Source: Burkholderiales bacterium
Lineage (GTDB): Bacteria; Pseudomonadota; Gammaproteobacteria; Burkholderiales; UBA6910
Assembly (NCBI GenBank): GCA_026005015.1
Contig: BPKG01000003.1
Location: 310,001-374,000, forward strand
Length of the DNA: 64,000 nucleotides
Reading direction: 5' to 3'
In this document: one piece after another, positions 35,434 to 44,594 of the stretch
Position numbering within the stretch: position 1 is the stretch's first letter
Layout: the number at the start of each line of letters is the position of its first letter
The notes under the pieces: model-generated
Database searches by the model: none
Seen by the model: only the letters and a program-made list of their open reading frames with translations
Told to the model about the DNA's origin: nothing
Made by a program: the position numbers and the translations under genes

Positions 35434-35581
35434 CAGAAGACCTGCCCGCGTCAAGAGCGCAACAGAACGGAACGCTTGCTTCCGTTTGCGGCCTGGTTTT
35501 GTGACCGCGCTGAGGGATTACCCGACAAGCTCGACTCGAGGGCGATTCGGCGTCGAACTCCGGCGTTCGACCCGCTTGTTT

Positions 35582-36154
35582 TCATAGCAGCTCGGCAAAG
35601 GCGAGCACCTCGTCCAGATAGTCGCTGAAGTCGGAAAAGCCGTGGTCACTTCCCTCCACTACGAGCTGGCGCGCGCGGGCGAACTTCTCCACCGCCCGGC
35701 GGTAGTCCAGCACCTCGTCTCCCGCGGCCACCAGAAGCAGATAGCGCTCGGGGCGGGTGATGGCCGGCACGTCCAGGGCGGAGAGTTCCTCGAGATGGGC
35801 GCGGGTGAACTCGTAGCGCTCCCCGGTGTGGAAGTTCTGCTGCGTCCCCAGGCACTGGGCCAGGTCCCGGGGCGCGTCCACCGCCGGGTTCACCAACACC
35901 GCCTTGAGCCCGTGGCGCTCGGCGAGCCAGGTGGCGTAGTAACCCCCGAGGGAGCTGCCCACCAGGGTGACCGGAGCATCCAGCTCCCCGATCTCCCGCT
36001 CCAGCACCTGGATCGCCGCCACGGGCCGGTGGGGCAGCGCGGGAGCGCGAAAGCTCGCCTCCTTTCCCAACTGGGCTAGCCGCTCCCGGAGCAGCCGCGC
36101 CTTGGACGAGGCCGGGGAGCTGTTGAAGCCGTGGATATAACAGATTGCCGGCAT
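35582..36154 (-). CDS. yqiA: YqiA-like alpha/beta-hydrolase (esterase)
   Basis: A 190-residue UPF0227/YqiA hydrolase: ICYIHGFNSSPASSKA at the N-terminus, nucleophile elbow VGSSLGGYYATWLA near residue 67, the acid in AAGDEVLDYR and the catalytic His in EGSDHGFSDF. The substrate is unknown; family members hydrolyse acyl esters. It reads toward the island and is on the same strand as rnb, with which related genomes often place it; the island would separate them. Confidence 0.9.
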   Translation of the reverse strand: MPAICYIHGFNSSPASSKARLLRERLAQLGKEASFRAPALPHRPVAAIQVLEREIGELDAPVTLVGSSLGGYYATWLAERHGLKAVLVNPAVDAPRDLAQCLGTQQNFHTGERYEFTRAHLEELSALDVPAITRPERYLLLVAAGDEVLDYRRAVEKFARARQLVVEGSDHGFSDFSDYLDEVLAFAELL

Positions 36155-36193
36155 CCGAGATCCGTTTTCGTGTTATAAACTTACGCAACCGCT

Positions 36194-36210
36194 TGCACTC
36201 ATCCGGTGCG
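36194..36210. promoter_or_regulatory. NtrC-like enhancer site upstream of the TRAP operon
   Basis: TGCACT-CATCC-GGTGCG matches the NtrC consensus TGCACC-N5-GGTGCA at 10 of 12 positions and lies ~145 bp upstream of the -24/-12 promoter, a normal enhancer distance. Confidence 0.5.
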
Positions 36211-36338
36211 GGCGGTCAAAAATGGTGCAGCGCGGTGCGATGGCACGCCGGGCAACCCAGCGGCGTCGGCGCGTTATCCCTCTGCGCTGCACGAATAATA
36301 CCTCGAGCGACCGCCTGGATTTTCGTTTGCCGATCCCG

Positions 36339-36353
36339 TGGCACGAAACCTGC
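36339..36353 (+). promoter_or_regulatory. Sigma-54 promoter of the TRAP operon
   Basis: TGGCACG-AAAC-CTGC fits the -24/-12 consensus TGGCACG-N4-TTGC with one mismatch and exact spacing of GG and GC. The start codon of dctP is 92 bp downstream of it. Confidence 0.8.
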
Positions 36354-36444
36354 GAACCTCACCCCCCCGGATCGGGTGTTCCACGGTCCGCTCCTTCCAC
36401 CACCCTGCCCGTTCCGGGCATCTGACCACGGAGGATAACGCATC

Positions 36445-37542
36445 ATGAATCGACGCGGATTTCTCAAGAAGACGGCCGTCGCCGGCGCCGCCGCGGGGAC
36501 CCTGGGCTTTCCCATGATCGCAAAAGCCCAGGCCGCCAAGACCTTCAACTGGAAGATGACCACCACCTGGCCGGCGGGCTCGCCCTTCTACCAGTCCGGC
36601 CCGGGCAGCGCCGAGGCCTTCGCCAAGAAAGTGGAGGCCATGTCCAACGGGCGGCTGAAGATCAAGGTGTTCGCCGCCGGGGAGTTGCTCCCCGCGTTCG
36701 AAGGCTTCGACGCCTGCGCCGCCGGCACGGTGGAGATGAACCACGGCGTCGCCTACTACTGGGCCGGGAAGACCTTCGCCTCCCAGTACTTCGGCACCGT
36801 GCCCTTCGGCATGAGCTACCTGGGCCAGCACGCCTGGCTGTGGGAGGGCGGCGGCAATCAGCTCTGGGAAGAAGTCTACAAGCCCTTCGGGCTGGTGCCG
36901 CTGCCGGCGGGCTGCACCGGCGTGCAGATGACCGGCTGGTTCAAGAAGCCGGTCAACTCGGTCGCCGACTTCAAGGGCTTGAAGATGCGCATCCCGGGGC
37001 TCGCCGGCAAGGTCTACGCGGCGCTGGGCGTGGACGTGAAGCTGCTGCCGGGCGGCGAGATCTTCCCGGCCCTCGAGCGGGGCGTGATCGACGCCGCCGA
37101 GTGGGTGGGGCCGTTCCTGGACATGAAGCTGGGACTGCAGAACGCGGCCAAGTACTACTACACCACGGGCTGGCACGAGCCCTCCACCACCACCGAGATC
37201 GTGATCAACAAGAAGGCCTGGGACTCGCTCCCGGCCGACCTCAAGGAGATCGTGGTCTACGCCGCCAAGGCGATGGACCTGGAGGGGCTGCTGTGGCTCG
37301 AGACCAAGAACGCCGAGGCGCTGGACGAGCTGGTGCAGAAGCACGGCGTGAAGGTCTCCACCCTGCCGCCCGACGTGGTCAAGAAACTGAAAGAGGCGAC
37401 CGCGGACACCCTCTCGAGCGCCGCCGCCAAGGACCCTCTGGTGAAGAAGGTCCACGACCACTACTTTGCCTTCAAGAAGAAGCACGACTTCTGGGCCAAG
37501 GTGAGCGAGACCCACTTCGCCACCCAGGTGCGCGATATCTAG
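36445..37542 (+). CDS. TRAP transporter solute-binding protein (DctP/TakP type)
   Basis: A 365-residue periplasmic binding protein with a twin-arginine signal (NRRGFLKKTAVAGAAAG, cleavage near AKAQA). WKMTTTWPAGSPFYQSGPG begins the mature fold, and the conserved ligand-loop region FKGLKMRIPGLAGKVYAALG with its Arg and WVGPFLDMKLGLQ match TakP-like 2-oxoacid binders. It feeds DctQ/DctM. Ribosome site GGAGG precedes the ATG. The ligand is probably a carboxylate, not provable here. The promoter is sigma-54 type. Confidence 0.93.
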   Translation: MNRRGFLKKTAVAGAAAGTLGFPMIAKAQAAKTFNWKMTTTWPAGSPFYQSGPGSAEAFAKKVEAMSNGRLKIKVFAAGELLPAFEGFDACAAGTVEMNHGVAYYWAGKTFASQYFGTVPFGMSYLGQHAWLWEGGGNQLWEEVYKPFGLVPLPAGCTGVQMTGWFKKPVNSVADFKGLKMRIPGLAGKVYAALGVDVKLLPGGEIFPALERGVIDAAEWVGPFLDMKLGLQNAAKYYYTTGWHEPSTTTEIVINKKAWDSLPADLKEIVVYAAKAMDLEGLLWLETKNAEALDELVQKHGVKVSTLPPDVVKKLKEATADTLSSAAAKDPLVKKVHDHYFAFKKKHDFWAKVSETHFATQVRDI

Positions 37543-37555
37543 AGAAGCGCCCGCT

Positions 37556-37587
37556 GCGCCGGGCCCGTCCAGGGCCCGGCGCGTTTT
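37556..37587 (+). terminator. Hairpin between dctP and dctQ (partial terminator)
   Basis: A perfect 11-bp stem GCGCCGGGCCC/GGGCCCGGCGC with loop GTCCA, followed by GTTTT. It would reduce read-through or protect the dctP 3' end, giving more binding protein than membrane subunits. Confidence 0.75.
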
Positions 37588-37630
37588 CCAGGTCCCGAAC
37601 GATCCGTCCGAAGAAAGGAGGGATGGCGCC

Positions 37631-38149
37631 GTGAACGCGCTGGAGCGGCTTGGCAACGGCATCGACGCCTTCATCGACTGGGTGGGCCGCGCGACGTCCT
37701 GGCTCACCCTGATCCTGGTGCTCCTCATCGCCACCGAAGTGCTGCTGCGCTACGCCTTCAGTTTGGGGGCGGTGTGGGCCCAAGAGCTGGAGTGGCACAT
37801 TCTCGCCGTGATCGCCCTGTGGGGCATCGCCTATACGCAGAAGGAGGACGCCCACGTGCGGGTGGACATCCTCTATCACGGCTACAGCCAGCGCACCCGG
37901 GACTGGATCGAGTTCCTGAGCGCCCTCTTCATCATGACGCCGATCTCGTTCTACGTGGCCTACCTGTCGATCCCCTTCGTGCAGCAGTCCTACGCCATCG
38001 GCGAGATCTCCCCGGACCCGGGCGGGCTCACCCACCGCTGGGTCCTCAAGTCCTTCGTCACCTCCGGCTTTCTACTGCTGGGGTTGCAGAGCCTGGCGAT
38101 TGCGCTCAAGCAGGCGGCGATCCTCCTGCGCGGCCGCCGGGAGGGCTGA
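37631..38149 (+). CDS. TRAP transporter small permease (DctQ type)
   Basis: A 172-residue protein with four membrane helices: about 18-38 (WLTLILVLLIATEVLLRYAF), 53-70, 92-112 and 135-155. The motif WAQELEWHILAVIALWGIAY is typical of DctQ. GTG 37631 is used: the upstream ATG is out of frame, and GAAAGGAGG lies before it. It pairs with DctM to form the membrane part. The next gene starts 3 bp after. Confidence 0.9.
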   Translation: MNALERLGNGIDAFIDWVGRATSWLTLILVLLIATEVLLRYAFSLGAVWAQELEWHILAVIALWGIAYTQKEDAHVRVDILYHGYSQRTRDWIEFLSALFIMTPISFYVAYLSIPFVQQSYAIGEISPDPGGLTHRWVLKSFVTSGFLLLGLQSLAIALKQAAILLRGRREG

Positions 38150-38152
38150 CCC

Positions 38153-39484
38153 ATGCCGATGAACGAAATCCTCGCGATCCTGCTGATCGTCTCCTTTGTC
38201 GTCCTGCTGCTCGCTGGCGTGCGGGTCGCCTACGCCATCGCCGCCGCCGGGTTCGTCTTCGGCTTCCTCGGCTTCGGCACCACTCTGTTCAACCTCCTCC
38301 CGGCACGCATCTACGGCGTGGCCACCAACTACACGCTGCTGGCGGTGCCGCTGTTCGTGTTCATGGGGGTGCTGCTGGAGAAGTCCCGCATCGCCGAAGA
38401 CATGCTGGACGTGATGGGCCACCTGGCCGGGCGGCTGCCGGGCGGGATGGGGATTGCCATCATCCTGGTGGGCGTCATGATGGGCGCCGCCACGGGCATC
38501 GTCGGCGCCACCGTCGTGACCCTGGGGCTCATCGCCCTTCCCACCCTGCTCAAGCGGGGCTATCACCACGGACTCGCGAGCGGAGCCATCTGCGCCTCGG
38601 GAACCCTGGGCCAAATCATTCCTCCGAGCCTGATCCTGATCCTGCTGGCGGACCTGATGCAGGAATCGGTGGGCACCCTCTTCGCCGCGGCCCTCATGCC
38701 GGGCCTGATGCTGGCCGGGCTGTACGTGATCTATCTCCTGATCCTGGGGCAGGTGAAGCCCCGGCTGGCGCCGCCCCTCTCCCACGAGGAACTCAATTCC
38801 CTCTCCCGCGGCCAGCTCCTGGTGGAGGTCTTCCGCGGCGTGCTGCCGCCGCTGGCCTTGGTGTTCGCGGTGCTGGGCTCCATCATCGGCGGGATCGCCG
38901 CCCCGACGGAGGCCGCCTCCATGGGCGCCTTCGGCGCCATCCTGATCGCCGCCCTCGCCCGCAAGCTTTCCCTGCGGGTGCTGCGGGAGACCATGCGGGA
39001 GACTCTCAAGACCACCGCCATGATCCTCTTCATCATCATGGCGGCCCAGGTGTTCAGCCTCGCCTTCCGCGGACTTTCGGGGGAGGACCTGATCGCCGAG
39101 TTCATGGCCCTGGTGCCGGGGGGCGTGTGGGGCACTATCCTCTTCCTCATGGTGCTGCTCTTCGTCCTGGGCTTTTTCCTGGAATGGATCGAGATCTCCT
39201 ATATCGTGCTGCCGCTCCTGCTGCCGTTTTTCCAGCAGGCGGGGGTGGACATGGTGTGGCTGGCGACGCTGATCTGCATGAACCTGCAGACCTCGTTCCT
39301 CACGCCGCCCTTCGGCTGGGCGCTCTTCTTCCTCAAAGGCGTGGCGCCGCCGGAAGTGAAGACGATGGAAATCTACAAGGGAGTGATCCCCTTCATCGGG
39401 GTGCAGATCGTGGGGCTCGCCCTCCTCATGCTCTTCCCCGATGTCGCCACGTGGCTGCCCCGCTACATCGGCTGGCTCAAATAG
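38153..39484 (+). CDS. TRAP transporter large permease (DctM type)
   Basis: A 443-residue, ~12-helix sodium-coupled permease of the TRAP family. VPLFVFMGVLLEKSRIAEDML, TVVTLGLIALPTLLKRGY, SGTLGQIIPPSLILILLADLM and TPPFGWALFFLKGVAPPEV are the conserved DctM segments with the two inverted half repeats. Uptake is driven by the Na+ gradient. It completes the PQM operon. Confidence 0.95.
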   Translation: MPMNEILAILLIVSFVVLLLAGVRVAYAIAAAGFVFGFLGFGTTLFNLLPARIYGVATNYTLLAVPLFVFMGVLLEKSRIAEDMLDVMGHLAGRLPGGMGIAIILVGVMMGAATGIVGATVVTLGLIALPTLLKRGYHHGLASGAICASGTLGQIIPPSLILILLADLMQESVGTLFAAALMPGLMLAGLYVIYLLILGQVKPRLAPPLSHEELNSLSRGQLLVEVFRGVLPPLALVFAVLGSIIGGIAAPTEAASMGAFGAILIAALARKLSLRVLRETMRETLKTTAMILFIIMAAQVFSLAFRGLSGEDLIAEFMALVPGGVWGTILFLMVLLFVLGFFLEWIEISYIVLPLLLPFFQQAGVDMVWLATLICMNLQTSFLTPPFGWALFFLKGVAPPEVKTMEIYKGVIPFIGVQIVGLALLMLFPDVATWLPRYIGWLK

Positions 39485-39668
39485 GCGGTTGCGGCGCATG
39501 CTCCCCGTCCTCGCGATGGCGCAGCCTCCGCGGAGCGTTTCCGTTGGAAACGGCGCGACGTTTCACCGCGAGGGGGGAATCGAGCCCCATGGGCGCCGCT
39601 CAGCGATTGAGCAGCGGTAACGGAAATATCGCTGCCATCGGCACCTTGAAGCCGGCGCAGACGAGTTG

Positions 39669-39697
39669 TCCACAGGGTTATCCAAAGAACCTGTGGA
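39669..39697. promoter_or_regulatory. Inverted repeat TCCACAGG/CCTGTGGA
   Basis: Eight-bp arms with a 13-bp spacer contain GTTATCCAAAG, resembling DnaA-box sequence. It sits in the 287-bp gap after dctM, 75 bp before the next gene; TATACT at 39735-39740 could be that gene's -10. There is no other recognised feature in the gap. Confidence 0.35.
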
Positions 39698-39771
39698 AAA
39701 ACGCCCGCCGCTGACCCTCTCGCGCGCGCCCGGCTATACTTCGACAACCCGTCGACGCGGAAAGAAACCCC

Positions 39772-41370
39772 ATGATCCACAGCACCCTCGCCACCCGCGG
39801 CATCGCCGTCGCGCCCCACTCCCTCGCCGCCCAGTCGGCGCTCGCCGTGCTGCGGGAAGGCGGCAACGCCCTGGAGGCCATGATCGCCGGGGCGGCTACC
39901 ATCGCCGTGGTCTATCCCCACATGAACGGCATCGGCGGCGATTCGTTCTGGCTGTTCTACGCGCCGGAAGCGGGTGTAAGCTCCATCGACGCCTGCGGCG
40001 CCGCGGGAAACCACGCGAGCCGCACGTTCTACCAGGAGCGAGGGCTCGCCGCGATCCCCGTGCGCGGACCCCTCGCCGCCAACACGGTGGCCGGCACCCT
40101 GTCCGGCTGGGACCTGGCCTACCAGGTCTCGCGCAACGAATGGGGCGGGCGCTTGCCTTTCGCCCGGCTGCTGGAGGACGCGATCCACTACGCCCGGGAG
40201 GGGGTGCCGGTCACCGCCAGCCAGGCGGCGGCGACCGCCGCCAAGCTGGAGGAGCTCAAGGATCAGCCGGGCTTCGCCGAGCGCTTCCTGGTGGACGGCG
40301 CGCCGCCGGCCGCGGGCAGCCGCTACCTGCAGCCGGCCCTCGCCGCCACGCTGGAGCGGATCGCCCGGGCCGGACCCCGGGACTTCTACGAAGGGGAGCT
40401 CGCCCGGGCGGTGGCGGCCGAACTAGAGGCAGCTGGCAGCCCCCTCACCTTCGAGGACCTGGCGCGGCACCAGGCGGTCATGAAGCCGGCGCTCTCCCTC
40501 AAGCACTCCCTCGGCACCGTGCACAACATGGCCCCGCCGACCCAGGGCGTGGTTTCCCTGATGATCCTGGGCATCCTGGATCGGCTCGCCATCGCCGGGC
40601 TCGATCCCCTGTCGGCGGATTACGTGCACCGGGCGGTGGAGGCGACCAAGCTGGCGTTCCGCATCCGGGACCGCTACGTGACCGATCCCGCCTACATGAA
40701 GGTGGACCCCCAGTCCCTACTGGAGCCGGGCGCTCTGGACTCCCTGGCGGCGGAGGTGGACCTCAAGCGGGCGGCCCCATGGGGACAGGCCACCGCGCCC
40801 GGGGACACGGTGTGGCTGGGCGCGATCGACGGCGAGGGCCGGGCGGTCTCCTTCATCCAGAGCATCTACCACGAGTTCGGCAGTGGCGTCGTGCTGCCCG
40901 GCACAGGCATCCACTGGCAGAACCGGGGCTGCAGCTTCTCCCTGGACCCGCAGGCGCTGAACGCCTTGGAGCCGGGGCGCAAGCCTTTCCACACCTTGAA
41001 CCCCGCCCTCGCTCTCTTGAACGATGGCCGCGTGATGGTGTACGGCACCATGGGCGGGGACGGCCAGCCCCAGACCCAGGCGGCGGTGTTCACCCGCTAC
41101 GCGGCGATGGGCTACGAGCTGCAGCAAGTGGTGTCCATGCCCCGCTGGCTCCTGGGACGCACCTGGGGCAACCCCTCGGACACCCTCAAGCTGGAGCGGC
41201 GCTTTCCGGCGCAGGTGTTCGACGAGCTCGCCCGCCGCGGCCACGCGGTGGAGCGGCTGCGCAGCTTCGACGAGGCGGTGGGCCACGCCGGGGCCCTCGT
41301 GTTTTATGCCAACGGCATAATGGAAGGGGCCGCCGACCCCCGCTCCAACGGAGGCGTGGCGGGATTCTGA
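39772..41370 (+). CDS. Gamma-glutamyltransferase-family amidohydrolase (oxamate amidohydrolase-like)
   Basis: A 532-residue Ntn hydrolase of the GGT family. The nucleophile Thr is in APGDTVWLGAIDGEGRAVSF near residue 345; the W after DTV resembles HpxW-type oxamate amidohydrolases rather than GGT (TTH.S). Upstream LRGPLAANTVAGTLSGW-like VRGPLAANTVAGTLSGWDLA and downstream TMGGDGQPQTQA are family blocks. No signal peptide, so it is cytosolic. It would release ammonia or an amino acid from an amide. It follows the sigma-54 TRAP operon, suggesting but not proving a joint nitrogen-scavenging role. Confidence 0.8.
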   Translation: MIHSTLATRGIAVAPHSLAAQSALAVLREGGNALEAMIAGAATIAVVYPHMNGIGGDSFWLFYAPEAGVSSIDACGAAGNHASRTFYQERGLAAIPVRGPLAANTVAGTLSGWDLAYQVSRNEWGGRLPFARLLEDAIHYAREGVPVTASQAAATAAKLEELKDQPGFAERFLVDGAPPAAGSRYLQPALAATLERIARAGPRDFYEGELARAVAAELEAAGSPLTFEDLARHQAVMKPALSLKHSLGTVHNMAPPTQGVVSLMILGILDRLAIAGLDPLSADYVHRAVEATKLAFRIRDRYVTDPAYMKVDPQSLLEPGALDSLAAEVDLKRAAPWGQATAPGDTVWLGAIDGEGRAVSFIQSIYHEFGSGVVLPGTGIHWQNRGCSFSLDPQALNALEPGRKPFHTLNPALALLNDGRVMVYGTMGGDGQPQTQAAVFTRYAAMGYELQQVVSMPRWLLGRTWGNPSDTLKLERRFPAQVFDELARRGHAVERLRSFDEAVGHAGALVFYANGIMEGAADPRSNGGVAGF

Positions 41371-41498
41371 TCCGCAGACCATTCACCACCGGCGGCATCA
41401 GCGATCGTCCTGAAAATGCTTGACGACCCTCGGCCCTCTTGCCAAGCCCTCTCCCCGGGGAGCGGGGGACCTTCTTCACCGGAGGTTCGATAGACGCC

Positions 41499-41972
41499 GT
41501 GCAGCGAGTCATCCCCGGACGCTTCGCTGAAGCGGGGCCTGTTCGCTTTTCCGCCGCCGGGCGCCGGAGATTGATGTCAGCGCTCGCCCTCGGCGCCCTC
41601 GCACTGCTTTCATCGATCGGTCCGGCGGGCGCTGCCGATCCCGCCCGGCAGGCGATCCAGCGGGAGCTGCTTGAGCGGCAATGGCAGCAACAGGAATTGC
41701 GCCAGCGCCTGCAGGAGGGGGCCGCCAGCCCGGAGGGGGAAGGGGCGAGCAGCCCCGATGCCCAGCGCCGCCGGCTCGAGCTGCAACGGCTGCGCCAGTC
41801 CCAGGAGCGGGCCCTGGCGGCTCCGCCCCCTCCTTCGGAGAGCGAAGCGGCGCGGGAAGCCCAGCGGGCCCTGCGGGAGCGGACCTTCCGCGAGGAAAGG
41901 GAGCGGCTCGAGGGGCAGCCCCGGCCGGCCCAGGAAGCGCCTGGGGCCGCCTCAGGCGCGGGCGCCCGCTGA
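41499..41972 (+). CDS. Exported Gln/Arg-rich hypothetical protein
   Basis: No family was recognised. The ~157-residue product has an Arg-rich N-terminus followed by RRRLMSALALGALALLSSIG, a signal peptide cut near PAGAA, then a helical, Gln/Arg/Glu-rich coiled-coil region (ELLERQWQQQELRQRLQEG and ELQRLRQSQERALA). GTG 41499 has GGAGG 13 nt upstream; ATG 41574 is the alternative start just before the hydrophobic stretch. It overlaps the end of mpl by 21 bp, tail to tail. Confidence 0.55.
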   Translation: MQRVIPGRFAEAGPVRFSAAGRRRLMSALALGALALLSSIGPAGAADPARQAIQRELLERQWQQQELRQRLQEGAASPEGEGASSPDAQRRRLELQRLRQSQERALAAPPPPSESEAAREAQRALRERTFREERERLEGQPRPAQEAPGAASGAGAR

Positions 41973-43336
41973 GCTTGCCCCCTGCTCCTCCCCTCGCTCG
42001 GCAAGCCGGGCGAGCAGCTTCTCGTGGATTCCGCCGAAGGCGCCGTTGCTCATGATGAGCACGTGGTCCCCCGGGCGGGCCTCGGCGGCGATCGCCTCCA
42101 CCAGTTGGGCGAGATCGCCAAAGACGGACGCCCTGGCGCCCAGGGGCGCCAGAGCCCCCTGGGCGTCCCAGCCCAGACCCTCGGTATAGCAGAACACCCG
42201 GTCGGCCCAGGCCAGGCTCGGGGCGAGGGCGTCCTTCCATACACCCAGCTTCATGGTGTTGGAGCGGGGCTCCAGCACCGCCAGGATGCGCCCCCCTTTC
42301 ACCGCCGGGCGCAAGGCCTCCAGGGTCGAGCGGATGGCCGTGGGATGGTGGGCGAAGTCGTCGTAGACCGTGATGCCGTCCACGGTGCCCCGCACCTCCA
42401 GGCGCCGCCGCACGTTCTCGAAGCGCCCGAGGGCCTGGGCCGCCGCCGGGACCGGCACGCCGGCGTGGCGCGCCGCGGCGATGGCCGCCAGGGCGTTCAG
42501 TTGGTTGTGGGCACCTAGGAGCGGCCAGCGCACCTCCCCTTCCACGCGACCGGCGTGGAGCACCTGGAACCCGGCCTCCGTAGGCCGCGCTTCCCAGCCG
42601 CTGGGGACGCCGAAGCGCTCCACCGGCGTCCAGCAGCCCCGCGCCAGCACCCGCGCGAGGGCTTCGTCGCCGCCGTTCGCCACGATGAGGCCGTTGCCGG
42701 GAACGGTGCGCACCAGGTGGTGGAACTGGGTCTCGATGGCGGCGAGATCGGGAAAGATGTCGGCGTGGTCGAACTCCAGGTTGTTGAGCACCGCGGTGCG
42801 CGGCCGGTAATGCACGAACTTGGAGCGCTTGTCGAAGAAGGCAGTGTCGTACTCGTCCGCCTCGATCACGAAGAAGGGCGAGCCGGGGGCGAGCCGGGCG
42901 GAGACACCGAAGTTGCGCGGCACACCGCCGATCAGGAATCCGGGCTTGAGCCCTGCGTACTCCAGAATCCAGGCCAGCATGGAAGCGGTGGTGGTCTTGC
43001 CATGGGTCCCGGCGCAAGCGAGCACCCAGCGGCCCCGGAGCACGCTTTGCGCCAGCCACTCGGGGCCGGAGGTATAAGGTAAGCCCCGGTCCAGCACCTC
43101 TTCGATGAGGGGATTGCCCCGGGACACCACGTTGCCCACCACGAAGACGTCGGGCTCGAGCCCGACCTGCTCGGCGCCGTAGCCCTCGATCAGCTCGATG
43201 CCCTGGGCGGCGAGCTGCTCGCTCATGGGGGGATAGACGTGGCGTCGCAGCCGGTCACCCGGTGGCCGGCTTCCCGCGCCAGCAGCGCGACGCCGCCCAT
43301 GAAGGTGCCGCAGATTCCCAGGATGTGGATGTGCAC
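41952..43336 (-). CDS. mpl: UDP-MurNAc-tripeptide ligase Mpl (one frameshift)
   Basis: A murein-peptide recycling ligase of the Mur family, which attaches recovered tripeptide to UDP-MurNAc. The N-terminus HIHILGICGTFMGGVALLAR is in one frame and the rest, from PPMSEQLAAQGIELIEGYGA, is in another; one missing C near 43242 would join them at VTGCDAHVYPPMSEQ. The ATP site ACAGTHGKTTTASML, then EADEYDTAFFDKRSKF, LNNLEFDHADIF and DDFAHHPTAI are diagnostic. GTG 43336 starts it. Since all other parts are perfect, sequence error is likely. Confidence 0.92.
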
Positions 43337-43582
43337 GTTGATCCTCAGGTGTGGTTCGCTTCCGCGCCCGCCAAGCCCCACGGCCGAACGGGGCCGGCGG
43401 CGCATTTTACGCCGAAACGGCAGCAGGCCCCAGGCCGGCTGGGGCCGGCGCGCCCCGCTGGGCGGCGTTGCGCGGGGCGCCGGACTGCCCTTATCATTGC
43501 CGCGCACGCAGCGGATGGCGGCTCGTGCTGGGCAATCCGAACGAACCCGAAACGATCATAACGAACGCAGAGGAGTCAAGTG

Positions 43583-43882
43583 ATGGGTAAAGTCATCAGC
43601 AAAGCCGACCTGGTGGAGGTCGCCGCCAAGGCCGCGGGGATCAGCAAGACGGCGGCCGCCGAAGCCATCAACGCCGCCATGAGCGCCGTGGTGTCCAACG
43701 TGGCCAGGGGCAACCGGGTCACCCTGGTCGGATTCGGCACCTTCGCCCCCCGCAAGCGCAAGGCGCGCAACGGCAAGAACCCCGCCACAGGAGAAACCAT
43801 CAAGATCCCGGCGCGGACGGTGCCCGCTTTCTCCGCGGGCCAGGCGTTCAAGGACGCCGTCGCCGGCAAGAGAAAGAAGTAA
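43583..43882 (+). CDS. HU-type DNA-binding protein
   Basis: A 99-residue nucleoid protein: SKADLVEVAAKAAGISKTAA at the N-terminal helices, VTLVGFGTFAPRKRKARNGK and NPATGETIKIPARTVPAFSA, with the DNA-intercalating RNPATGE-type loop (here KNPATGE), and a KRKK tail. AGAGGAG precedes the ATG. It ends with a terminator and stands alone. HU versus IHF beta cannot be told apart with certainty, but the sequence is HU-like. Confidence 0.93.
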   Translation: MGKVISKADLVEVAAKAAGISKTAAAEAINAAMSAVVSNVARGNRVTLVGFGTFAPRKRKARNGKNPATGETIKIPARTVPAFSAGQAFKDAVAGKRKK

Positions 43883-43932
43883 GCGTCCGCTTTTCTTCCC
43901 CAGCGTCGAGAAGAGCCCCCTGCCGGCGCTCG

Positions 43933-43968
43933 CCCCTCTCCCCGGCAGGAGAGGGGTGGCTGCTTTTT
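43933..43968 (+). terminator. Rho-independent terminator after HU
   Basis: A 9-bp stem CCCCTCTCC/GGAGAGGGG, loop CCGGCA, is followed after a few bases by TTTTTCTT. Confidence 0.75.
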
Positions 43969-44052
43969 CTTCCTTCAGCCCGGAAAGGCGATAGGCGGGG
44001 TAGAAGATCGTCTACGCGCCGCTGGAGGCCTTCTCCCCGCTGGGCAGGCCGC

Positions 44053-44577
44053 CTATCGGTCGGCCTCCACCTGCAGCGCCTCCAGGAACCGGGATACCAT
44101 GTTGTACGCGGCCACCGTGACCGTCAGTTCCACCAGTTGCCGCGGATCGAACCAGCGCCGCAAGGGTTCGAACAGGGCATCGGGCACGTGGACGTCCCGG
44201 GTCATGGCATCCACGTAGGCGAGCACGTCCCGCGCCCGCTGGTCGAACAGGGGGCTTTCCCCCCACGCCGGCAAGGCCTCGAGCTGCTCCGGGGTGAGGC
44301 CCGCCTGCAGGGCGAAGGGCACGTGGGTCCGATACTCGTATTGCGCCTCATTGATCAGCGCCACCCGCAGGATCGCGAGTTCCCGGAGGGCTGGGTCGAG
44401 CCGAGTGTGCTGCCGCACCGCAGTCAAGAGCTTGAGCCAGCCTTCCGCCACGGGCGGGCTGTGGAGCAGCGTGGCGTAGAGGTTGAGGAGCCGCCCCCCG
44501 CGCTCCTCCCGGATGCGCTCGATCAACGGGGAGAGCTCGGGATGGGTCTGCTCGCTCACCAGGGGAAGCCGGGCCAT
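44053..44577 (-). CDS. Carboxymuconolactone decarboxylase/AhpD-like fold protein
   Basis: A 174-residue all-helical protein with LDPALRELAILRVALINEAQYEYRTHVPFALQAGL and VTVAAYNMVSRFLEAL, the AhpD-like fold. The EYxxHxxFA pattern is that of peroxidase-related members lacking the CxxC redox pair, so a redox role is not supported. The start ATG 44577 has GAGGGAG just upstream; an alternative ATG at 44598 overlaps the previous stop (ATGA), so the two genes are coupled either way. Confidence 0.78.
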   Translation of the reverse strand: MARLPLVSEQTHPELSPLIERIREERGGRLLNLYATLLHSPPVAEGWLKLLTAVRQHTRLDPALRELAILRVALINEAQYEYRTHVPFALQAGLTPEQLEALPAWGESPLFDQRARDVLAYVDAMTRDVHVPDALFEPLRRWFDPRQLVELTVTVAAYNMVSRFLEALQVEADR

Positions 44578-44594
44578 GCGTCGCTCCCTCGGGC

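Noticed and set aside
39669-39697. Replication origin (DnaA-box-like motif)
   Set aside because: Only one imperfect box, no AT-rich unwinding region and no dnaA/dnaN nearby.
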